From Paracoccaceae bacterium (GTDB taxonomy: Bacteria; Pseudomonadota; Alphaproteobacteria; Rhodobacterales; Rhodobacteraceae), in contig JAFMKS010000009.1 in NCBI GenBank assembly GCA_017852835.1, forward strand, positions 1 through 40,459: a stretch of 40,459 bases of DNA. Reading direction: 5' to 3'. Shown one piece after another: positions 1 through 7,043 of the stretch. A program made the translations under genes and the position numbers. The notes beneath the pieces are model-generated. The model saw nothing but the letters and a program-made list of their open reading frames with translations. It was not told the origin of the DNA and ran no database searches. The first letter of the stretch is position 1, and each line of letters starts with the position of its first letter.

Positions 1-1203
1 CCTGGCGCAGTTGATGAAGAGATCAAACGCAAGCGCTCCAAAATTGATCAACGATCCTATCTGACAAATCTTGTGTTATCGGATGCGCAGGCATTTTTTC
101 AAAGTGTATATCCGCAAAGCCGCGAATATGCGCGTCTGTTACAAGAGAAAGAGCGTTTGTTTGGGATCATCGCCCGTGGCGGCTGGGGTGCGCCTGTGAC
201 TGGTGGCAAACTGCAACCCGGGGATCGTGGTAAACATGTTGTGTCATTGCGAAATCGTTTGATTGCGATGGGATACCTTGAGAGAACGCTCACAGATAGA
301 TTTGATGCGGACATTCAACGCGCGGTTCAAGCATTTCAATTGGATCACGGTATGGCGGGCGATGGCATCGTTGGCGATGGCACGCGTGCAGAGCTGAATA
401 AATCGCCAGAGGATCGTTTGGCAGCGATCTTGGTTGCGATGGAACGTGAACGCTGGACCAATTTTGAGCGCGGTAATCGTCACGTTTTGGTGAACTTGGC
501 CGATTTTTCGGCAAAAATCATGAACAACGAACGCATTGAATTTCAAACACGCACAGTAGTGGGAACCAATAAGGACGATCAACGTTCGCCCGAGTTTTCG
601 GATGAAATGGAACACATGGTCATTAATCCCACATGGAATGTGCCGCGTTCAATCGCAGTAAAGGAATATCTGCCCGCCTTCCAAAAAGACCCGAATGCTC
701 ATGGATATCTGAACATTTTGGACGCATCGGGTCAGATCGTGTCACGCGAGCAAGTTGATTTTGTGGCCTTTGACGAAAATACGTTCCCCTTTGATTTGAA
801 ACAGCCCCCGTCAACGCGCAATGCCTTGGGGTTGGTGAAGTTTATGTTCCCCAATCGCTATAACATTTACCTGCATGACACCCCGTCAAAAAGCCTGTTC
901 GCCCGTGAAGTGCGTGCATTCAGCCATGGGTGTATTCGTCTCCAGGATCCGTTTGATTTTGGCTATGCGTTATTGTCCGCCCAAAGCAGTGATCCAAAAG
1001 GCGACTTTCATCGCGCGCTAAATTCGGGTGTGGAAACGGTCATTCCGCTTGATAAACATGTCCCTGTTCATTTGATTTATCGCACGGCTGTGACGAAACC
1101 CACAGGTGGTATGACATATCGCCGTGATATCTATGGTCGCGACGCCAAGATTTTGGCAGCTCTGGTTGGGAAAGGGGTGGTAATTACACCGCTTGCACGC
1201 TAA
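1..1203 (+). CDS. L,D-transpeptidase with peptidoglycan-binding domain (5' end outside window)
   Basis: Likely a YcbB/LdtD-type L,D-transpeptidase, a periplasmic enzyme that makes 3-3 cross-links in peptidoglycan. The reading frame is open from base 1, with 24 sense codons before the first GTG at 73, so the gene starts off the left edge and its signal peptide is not visible. Numbering from the codon at 73, a peptidoglycan-binding type 1 domain spans about residues 46-110 (key run LQPGDRGKHVVSLRNRL). The YkuD catalytic domain spans about 137-310, with HDTPSK near 268 and the active-site motif FSHGCIRL, in which His285 and Cys287 are the catalytic pair. The wide spacing inside the YkuD domain fits the YcbB subfamily. 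The stop codon lies 23 bases before lpxD on the same strand, so co-transcription is likely. The family is secure; the substrate preference is not shown. Confidence 0.88.
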   Translation, partial: PGAVDEEIKRKRSKIDQRSYLTNLVLSDAQAFFQSVYPQSREYARLLQEKERLFGIIARGGWGAPVTGGKLQPGDRGKHVVSLRNRLIAMGYLERTLTDRFDADIQRAVQAFQLDHGMAGDGIVGDGTRAELNKSPEDRLAAILVAMERERWTNFERGNRHVLVNLADFSAKIMNNERIEFQTRTVVGTNKDDQRSPEFSDEMEHMVINPTWNVPRSIAVKEYLPAFQKDPNAHGYLNILDASGQIVSREQVDFVAFDENTFPFDLKQPPSTRNALGLVKFMFPNRYNIYLHDTPSKSLFAREVRAFSHGCIRLQDPFDFGYALLSAQSSDPKGDFHRALNSGVETVIPLDKHVPVHLIYRTAVTKPTGGMTYRRDIYGRDAKILAALVGKGVVITPLAR

Positions 1204-1226
1204 TCCCAAAGAAAAGGGATCTTGCT

Positions 1227-2321
1227 ATGGCCTATAAGCTCTCTGATATTGCGCGTGCGATTGATGCGGAATTACTGGGTGATGGGGAGTTGGAAATTTC
1301 CAGCGTTGCGTCCCCCGAACATGCCAGTGTGCATGATATCGCTCTTGCCATGGACCCAAAATACGCAGCCGACCTGCCCAAGGGAAAAGCTCGTTGCGCC
1401 ATGTTGTGGCCAGGCGCCGATTGGCAGGGAATGGGATTACAGGCGGCCTTGGTTGCACCGCGCCCGCGCTATGCGCTGTCGGCACTCTCTGCGGCGGTTG
1501 ATCGTGGTCAGGGATATGCACCAGGTATTCATGAAATGGCCATCATTGATCCAACCGCACAGATTGGGGTGAACGCCACCATCGGCCCACTGAGTGTGAT
1601 TGGCGCAAATGTGATCATCGGGAATGATGCAATCATTGGTCCGCAATGTACCATTGGTACGGGAAGTGTGATTGGACACAAGGTCTATTTGCGCGAAGGT
1701 GTCCGGATTGGCGCAGACGTGATTATCGGAGATAATTTCATTGCACAACCAGGCGCGACCGTGGGGGCAGATGGATTTTCCTTTGTCACGAAAGAGGTTT
1801 CCGCCGTGGAGGTCGCACGCGACAGTCTGGGAACCGTGGATATTGAAAGCAAAGGCCAAGAATGGGCGCGGATCCATTCACTGGCGGGCGTTATTATTGG
1901 CGATGATGTGGAGCTGGGTGCGCAGTGTTGTGTGGATCGTGGCACGGTCAAACCCACAAAAATTGGCAACGGCGTCAAAACCGATAACCTGTCACAAATC
2001 GGTCATAACGTTGTGATAGGCAACAACTGCCTCATCTGTGCCCAAGTTGGGATCGCGGGATCATCGGTTATCGGAAACAACGTGGTCCTTGGGGGACAAA
2101 CAGGCGTCAGTGATAATACCTTTATCGGGGATAATGTGATTACAGGGGGCGCAACCAAGGTGCTGAGCAATGTTCCCGCAGGGCGCGTGATGCTGGGCTA
2201 TCCTGCGATGAAAATGGAAACGCATATCGAAACCTATAAAGCGCTGCGCAGATTGCCGCGATTGATCCGTGACGTCGCATCCCTTCAAAAAGGTATTTTA
2301 AAGTCACCCAAGAATGACTAA
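1227..2321 (+). CDS. lpxD: UDP-3-O-acylglucosamine N-acyltransferase LpxD
   Basis: Transfers a (3-hydroxy)acyl chain from acyl-ACP to the 2-amino group of UDP-3-O-acyl-glucosamine, the third step of lipid A synthesis, in the cytoplasm. The 364-residue protein has an N-terminal uridine-binding-like region (about 1-100) followed by many hexapeptide repeats of the left-handed beta-helix type (about 107-330) and a helical C-terminus. The catalytic histidine is His260 in the motif QIGHNVVIGNN. Compared with E. coli LpxD as I remember it, there is an extra stretch of roughly 20-25 residues near 186-211. The ATG at 1227 has an AGGG-type ribosome site just upstream. The gene lies between an L,D-transpeptidase gene and an acp-ketosynthase pair, not in the lpx operon at the other end of the window. 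Identity is strong from the His motif and length. Confidence 0.93.
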   Translation: MAYKLSDIARAIDAELLGDGELEISSVASPEHASVHDIALAMDPKYAADLPKGKARCAMLWPGADWQGMGLQAALVAPRPRYALSALSAAVDRGQGYAPGIHEMAIIDPTAQIGVNATIGPLSVIGANVIIGNDAIIGPQCTIGTGSVIGHKVYLREGVRIGADVIIGDNFIAQPGATVGADGFSFVTKEVSAVEVARDSLGTVDIESKGQEWARIHSLAGVIIGDDVELGAQCCVDRGTVKPTKIGNGVKTDNLSQIGHNVVIGNNCLICAQVGIAGSSVIGNNVVLGGQTGVSDNTFIGDNVITGGATKVLSNVPAGRVMLGYPAMKMETHIETYKALRRLPRLIRDVASLQKGILKSPKND

Positions 2322-2356
2322 ATGCAAGGCAGCAAATGCCAAAGAGGATTGACGAA

Positions 2357-2614
2357 ATGGACGTCAAAGATAAAGTGATTGAAATCATTGCCGAACAAGC
2401 AGTTTTGGATGTTTCCGATGTCACCATGGACAGCACGCTTGAATCGCTTGGAATTGATAGTTTGGGTTTGGTCGAAAGCATTTTCGCAATTGAAGAGGCC
2501 TTTGACATTCAGGTGCCCTTCAACGCCAACGATCCAAGCGAAAGCGATTTTGATATTTCATCTGTGGCTACAATTATTGCAGGTATCGAAAAATTGGTGG
2601 CTGAACAGTCGTGA
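2357..2614 (+). CDS. Acyl carrier protein (dedicated, non-housekeeping type)
   Basis: A small acidic four-helix carrier protein of 85 residues that carries acyl chains on a phosphopantetheine arm. The attachment site is Ser35 in the motif GIDSLGLVE. The frame also has an ATG at 2336, but AGAGGA sits at about 2343-2348 with normal spacing to the ATG at 2357, so the later start is preferred. The C-terminal half (FDIQVPFNANDPS..DFDIS) differs from the housekeeping AcpP as I remember it and is more like ACPs paired with their own ketosynthase. Its stop codon overlaps the GTG start of the ketosynthase, which implies translational coupling and a shared task. The ACP call is firm. Its acyl chain and partner enzymes are inferred from context: LpxD upstream, ketosynthase downstream. 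Confidence 0.9.
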   Translation: MDVKDKVIEIIAEQAVLDVSDVTMDSTLESLGIDSLGLVESIFAIEEAFDIQVPFNANDPSESDFDISSVATIIAGIEKLVAEQS

Positions 2615-3822
2615 AACGTGTTGTGATCACCGGGGCAGGGACGATCAACGCACTTGGTCACAATGTCCCACAAACGCTTGAGGCGATGCGCGAGGGCCGC
2701 TGTGGAATTGGCCCGCTTGATTTTCGGGACGTGGATCGTTTGGCCATCAAAATCGGTGGTCAGGTGCGCGATTTTAATGCCGATTCTGAATTCAACCGCC
2801 AACAAATGTCCCTGTATGATCGCTTTACCCAGTTCACGTTGCTGGCTGCGAAAGAGGCGATTGGCCAATCTGGTCTGACCTTTACAGGCGACTTAGCCGC
2901 GACATCGGGCGTGGTTGTGGGAACCGCTGGGGGCGGTGTCAGCACGTGGGATGACAATTATCGCGCCGTCTATGAAGAGGGTAAAAACCGTGTCCACCCT
3001 TTTGTTGTTCCAAAACTGATGAACAACGCCGCCGCAAGCCACGTGTCGATGGAATTTAACCTAAAAGGACCCAGCTTTACGGTCTCCACCGCTTGCGCAT
3101 CCTCAAACCATGCTATGGCGCAGGCCTTTGCCATGGTGCGTTCGGGCATGTCTACAGCGATGATCACAGGTGGATCCGAGAGCATGCTGTGTTTTGGTGG
3201 TGTTAAGGCCTGGGAAGGCCTGCGCGTGATGTCCAAGGATGCCTGCCGCCCCTTTAGCGCCAACCGCAATGGCATGGTGCAGGGGGAAGGGGCCGCCATT
3301 TTTGTGTTTGAAGAATACGAACACGCCCGCGCGCGCGGCGCCGATATTCTGGCCGAGGTTAGCGGGTTTGCCATGACATCCGATGCCGCTGATATCGTGA
3401 TGCCCTCAAAACATGGGGCAGGGCGCGCGATTGCAGGCGCATTAAAGGATGCGCGAATCAATCCAGAAGAGGTGGGATACATCAATGCCCACGGTACAGG
3501 GACGGCCGCAAATGACAAAACCGAATGCGCCGCTGTTGCAGGTGTATTTGGCCGTTATGCGGATGATTTGATGATCAGTTCAACGAAATCCATGCATGGG
3601 CATTTGATTGGCGGCACGGGTGCTGTTGAATTATTGGCCGTGATTATGGCCCTTCGCGACGGGGTTATCGCCCCCACAATCGGGTATGAAGAACCCGATC
3701 CAGAATGCGCCTTAGATGTGGTGCCCAACACCGCGCGTGAAGCACAGGTTGACGTGGCTCTTAGCAATGCGTTTGCCTTTGGGGGATTGAACGCGGTTAT
3801 GGCGCTGCGGGCACATCGTTAA
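2611..3822 (+). CDS. Beta-ketoacyl-ACP synthase (FabF-like)
   Basis: Condenses malonyl-ACP with an acyl-ACP to give 3-oxoacyl-ACP. The 403-residue protein has the full thiolase-fold catalytic set of FabF/FabB enzymes: nucleophile Cys162 in STACASSNH, His294 in NAHGTGT, Lys326 and His331 in KSMHGHLIGG. The GTG start at 2611 overlaps the TGA of the acyl carrier protein gene (bases 2612-2614), a tight coupling usual for proteins that work together. No ketoreductase, dehydratase or enoyl reductase gene lies in this cassette, so further processing would need housekeeping enzymes or may not occur. It may be a specialised elongating enzyme for lipid A acyl chains, since lpxD lies just upstream; that part is inference. 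It could also be the main fabF of the cell, but the ACP overlap and the lpxD context argue for an accessory role. Confidence 0.9.
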   Translation: MKRVVITGAGTINALGHNVPQTLEAMREGRCGIGPLDFRDVDRLAIKIGGQVRDFNADSEFNRQQMSLYDRFTQFTLLAAKEAIGQSGLTFTGDLAATSGVVVGTAGGGVSTWDDNYRAVYEEGKNRVHPFVVPKLMNNAAASHVSMEFNLKGPSFTVSTACASSNHAMAQAFAMVRSGMSTAMITGGSESMLCFGGVKAWEGLRVMSKDACRPFSANRNGMVQGEGAAIFVFEEYEHARARGADILAEVSGFAMTSDAADIVMPSKHGAGRAIAGALKDARINPEEVGYINAHGTGTAANDKTECAAVAGVFGRYADDLMISSTKSMHGHLIGGTGAVELLAVIMALRDGVIAPTIGYEEPDPECALDVVPNTAREAQVDVALSNAFAFGGLNAVMALRAHR

Positions 3823-3884
3823 TTTCTTTTGACAAAACGCCCGCATCGGTGTCACGTGGAGCCAGTTTGAAATCAGGCCCATCC

Positions 3885-5114
3885 ATGTCATTCATCAATT
3901 TCATCCGTGCAAATGCGTCTTGGCTTGGGGCGGGTTTTTTACTGGCCTTACTCTCAAGCTTTGGTCAGACATTTTTCCTCTCAATCTTCTCTGGTGCGCT
4001 GCGCAATGAATTTGATTTAACCCATGCAGAATGGGGGGCGACATATGCCTTTGGCACCTTTAGTTCTGCTGTCGTTATGGTTTGGGCAGGGGGATTAAGC
4101 GATCAGTTTCGCACGCGGTATTTGGGTGTCTTTGTGCTCTTAGGGCTCGCGCTCAGTGCATCATTCATGATGTTAAATACCTCGGCGACACTATTGATAT
4201 TGGTGATCTTTTGTTTGCGCTTCTTTGGTCAGGGAATGGCAACACATCTGTCTGCCGTTGCCATGTCCCGTTGGTTTTCGGCGCAGCGAGGTCGCGCGTT
4301 GTCGATTGCCAATATGGGATATGCCTTGGGTGAGGCGAGCTTGCCCGTGGCATTTGTTGTTTTGCTGGCGTTTGTCGAATGGCGACTTCTCTGGGGTGTT
4401 GCGGCATTGATTGCCATTTTGGCAGCACCTGTGTTGTTTGCATTGCTGAAAGCGGAACGCACACCACAATCCATGGCCGAAAGCGATATGTCAAAGGGTA
4501 TGGGACAGCGCCATTGGACCCGTGTGCAGGCGTTAAAACATCCCCTGTTCTGGTTCATGGTGCCGGCGCTATTGGGGCCGCCGGCCTTTGGCACGGCGTT
4601 CTTTTTCCAACAGGTCCCTTTTGCCTTGGCAAAGGGATGGACACATTTGGAATTGGTGGCAACATTTCCGTTCTACACGGTGTTTGCGATTGTCACGACA
4701 TTGGCCGCGGGCTGGATGCAGGACCGATTTGGCACACCAAAATTGATCCCCCTCTATCAAATTCCCGCAATTGCGGCATTTGCCATTTTCGGACTGTCAG
4801 TTGATCCATGGCATGTGATTTTGGGTTTGTTTTTCATGGGGATGACATCGGGCGCCGTGTCCACATGGCAAAACGGATTTTGGGCCGAATTTTATGGCAC
4901 GCAACATTTGGGCGCGCTCAAGGCGATGGCGGCGGCCATTATGGTGCTGGGATCGGCGATTGGACCTGGATTAACGGGTTTTTTTTTGGATTTCGGTATT
5001 GGCCTGTCCACCCAATACCTGTGGATTGCAGCCTATTTTGGGGTTTCAACCAGCATTATGATGATTGGTGTGCGCAAATTTCGGGACGATGTGCCTAGAA
5101 CGCGCGTGCCATGA
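3885..5114 (+). CDS. Major facilitator superfamily transporter
   Basis: An inner-membrane secondary transporter of the MFS fold, 409 residues from the preferred ATG at 3885. A GTG at 3849 in the same frame would add 12 non-hydrophobic residues. Neither start has a strong ribosome site. About twelve hydrophobic helices can be read, starting with the FLLALLSSFGQTFFLSIF helix. The loop between helices 2 and 3 carries GGLSDQFRTRYLG, a variant of the MFS signature motif, and an equivalent GWMQDRFGTPK occurs in the second half near residue 272. The substrate cannot be told from the sequence. The gene follows the ketosynthase on the same strand after 62 bases and its 3' end overlaps the convergent glucokinase gene by 20 bases. 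Confidence 0.85.
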   Translation: MSFINFIRANASWLGAGFLLALLSSFGQTFFLSIFSGALRNEFDLTHAEWGATYAFGTFSSAVVMVWAGGLSDQFRTRYLGVFVLLGLALSASFMMLNTSATLLILVIFCLRFFGQGMATHLSAVAMSRWFSAQRGRALSIANMGYALGEASLPVAFVVLLAFVEWRLLWGVAALIAILAAPVLFALLKAERTPQSMAESDMSKGMGQRHWTRVQALKHPLFWFMVPALLGPPAFGTAFFFQQVPFALAKGWTHLELVATFPFYTVFAIVTTLAAGWMQDRFGTPKLIPLYQIPAIAAFAIFGLSVDPWHVILGLFFMGMTSGAVSTWQNGFWAEFYGTQHLGALKAMAAAIMVLGSAIGPGLTGFFLDFGIGLSTQYLWIAAYFGVSTSIMMIGVRKFRDDVPRTRVP

Positions 5115-6045
5115 TGTAGGATGCACAGCCCTTGAGTGCGGCGAAATCATCCAGGACCAGGTGGACAGAAAACTGTTCGTTAAAGGGACCAAAGCGGCCC
5201 TTATCCCGAAAGCTATGCGCGAAGATATCGGATGCTAGATAGGGTTCAAGTGCGCGTGCAACCCCACCGATCAGGTATAACCCCCCAAGGGGAAGATTTG
5301 CCAAGGCCATGTCGCCATAGACAGCGCCTGCAAAACTTGCCTGCATGTTGGCCACGTTGGTCGCGGCGCCATCGCCATTGCCTGCCGCTTCCATAATCTG
5401 GGCCGCGGTGCGATCCTGACAGTTGTTAAGCGCGTGATCTATCCGTTCTAACCCACGCCCCGCTAATACATGTTCGTTTGATGCAAAACCTTCCATGTCT
5501 TGGATATGGGCAACAACCTTGGCCTGTTCTGCATTTGCGGCCGCAATTCGGGCGTGTCCGATTTCAGATGGGGGCACATATCGCCCAGCAGATGTGTGAA
5601 ATACTGGGGCTGCATTGAACCCGGTTCCCATGCCGATCACGATTTTCGTATCATTGTCGCGGACCTGATGGGTACCTGCCAAAACACAGCGTGTATCGTT
5701 TTCGTCTAACATATGCAGGGAATGGCCCTGCGCCTGCAAATCATTGATCACGCCAACCTTGGACGATTTAGTAACCGATGAAATATCACGCGCATCAATT
5801 ACCCAGTCCAAGTTGGTCATTTCGGCACGATCATCCGTCACCGGTCCTGCGGCCGCAACACAAACGCGGTCAAAGGTACCCGCGTTCTGCACCGCTAAAT
5901 AGGTTTCAATCACGGCGGCCAAATTGGGATAATCGGCGTTTGCGTATTTTTGAACACGATCCGTCATCAGGGTATGCCCCTGTGTCAACGCGATGCGCGT
6001 GTTGGTACCACCAATATCCAAGACTAGACACAGATCGCCTGACAT
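5095..6045 (-). CDS. glk: Glucokinase
   Basis: Phosphorylates glucose to glucose-6-phosphate with ATP in the cytoplasm. The 316-residue protein begins with the ATP-phosphate loop LDIGGTNTRIAL of the bacterial glucokinase (Glk) family. It has the family motif NDLQAQGHSL, in which the Asp is the expected catalytic base, then GMGTGFNAAP, the PSEIGHA segment with its sugar-binding Glu, and LIGGVARAL near the C-terminus. An ATG at 6057 is in frame, but GGGGA lies just before the ATG at 6045, so the shorter start is chosen. The gene is transcribed alone, towards the MFS transporter gene, overlapping its end by 20 bases. The family is well supported; specificity for glucose is inferred from the family. 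Confidence 0.9.
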   Translation of the reverse strand: MSGDLCLVLDIGGTNTRIALTQGHTLMTDRVQKYANADYPNLAAVIETYLAVQNAGTFDRVCVAAAGPVTDDRAEMTNLDWVIDARDISSVTKSSKVGVINDLQAQGHSLHMLDENDTRCVLAGTHQVRDNDTKIVIGMGTGFNAAPVFHTSAGRYVPPSEIGHARIAAANAEQAKVVAHIQDMEGFASNEHVLAGRGLERIDHALNNCQDRTAAQIMEAAGNGDGAATNVANMQASFAGAVYGDMALANLPLGGLYLIGGVARALEPYLASDIFAHSFRDKGRFGPFNEQFSVHLVLDDFAALKGCASYIMARAF

Positions 6046-6223
6046 ATCATTCCCCATTTTTGGTGAGGTTTATGCAGGGATGGTGCAAGACTCAAGCGAT
6101 TAATCCATGGCATCAAAGGTCATATCAATTTTGATCACGGTTTTGTGCAACCTGTGGCAGGGGCAGGGGCAGGGTGATGAATGCAAGAATAGGGCATTAT
6201 TGAATATGTAACGGCAGAAACAC

Positions 6224-6822
6224 ATGCGCCTAATTTTCTATGTTTTTGGTATAATTTTGTCTGCGACCGCTGCTTTTACGGACCCACGAATTTGGCAATA
6301 CGAATTTCTCGAAACGGATTTTTCGAAGACAAGTTTGGAAAGCTGGTTGGAAATCCGCTCTGGCGGTGTGGGCAAGGATAGCATTCCCGCACTGGATTAT
6401 GTTGAAATGATTGCTGTTGCCGACGCCAATATTCCCGCCACTGAACCTGTGATCAAACTCGAGCTGGCGTGGCTGATCCCACGCGCCTATCCCCTGCGCT
6501 ATATGACATGGCATGAAATCGTAAATGACTATGCCGGTGATATTCCGTTTTCGGTTATCTTTTGCCCACTGTGCAATTTCGCGATTGTTTTTGATCGACA
6601 TGTACAGGGACAGGTGTTGGATTTCGGGGTGATGGGGCAGTTACGCAATTCCGATATGGTGATGTATGACCGCCAAACATTCACATGGTGGGAACAGGCC
6701 GTGGGTCAGGGCATTGTGGGAAATTAACGGGTGTTGAATTGACTGTCTTCGCCAGTTGGATGGAAAGTTTTGCTGTCTTCCAAGGACCAAGACGTTTCTT
6801 ATGTTTGGGTAATCTCGATTGA
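6224..6822 (+). pseudogene. DUF3179-family protein, frameshifted and 3'-truncated
   Basis: The first frame (6224-6727) codes for 167 residues: a signal-peptide-like start, then a good match by motif to DUF3179 proteins (KDSIPALD, RAYPLRYMTWHEIVND, FCPLCNFAIVFDR, GQLRNSDMVMYDRQT, WWEQ..GQGIVG). The frame then ends at TAA 6725-6727. The family consensus continues in the -1 frame directly after the break: from 6718 the bases read GKLTGVELTVFASWMESFAVF, which is the expected continuation, and stop at 6820-6822. One missing base in the A-run at 6721-6723 would explain the break. Even after repair, about the last third of a usual DUF3179 protein is absent. The function of DUF3179 is unknown to me. 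A sequencing error could cause the frameshift but not the missing C-terminus. Confidence 0.8.
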
Positions 6823-7043
6823 TTTCTAGTAAGTGTCGAAACGTTAAAAGATCGATTGTCATAAATAACCTGCAATAATATTTGTGGGACGATTATTTTT
6901 CAAAGAAATTATCTCATCAATTAACAAAATTGATTGGATTACGAATGGGACACTTTTTTATTCATATTCACGTTTTGTTCCAATTACGGATTGGAGACTC
7001 AGCCAAAAAGGATTATGTATTAATTTCTGATTAAGGAACGACC
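6823..7043. other. AT-rich spacer upstream of uvrA
   Basis: No gene is visible on either strand. The segment is clearly more AT-rich than its surroundings and may contain the decayed end of the DUF3179 gene as well as the uvrA promoter. It holds two short dyads: ATCAATT (6916-6922) with AATTGAT (6928-6934), and TCCAAT (6979-6984) with ATTGGA (6990-6995). A Shine-Dalgarno AAGGA precedes the uvrA ATG at 7044. I found no exact GTTC-N7-GTTC LexA box. Confidence 0.5.

Noticed and set aside
6977-6991. LexA-like box before uvrA
   Set aside because: Only the first half (GTTC) matches; the second half is GGAT instead of GTTC or GATC, so it is not called as a site.
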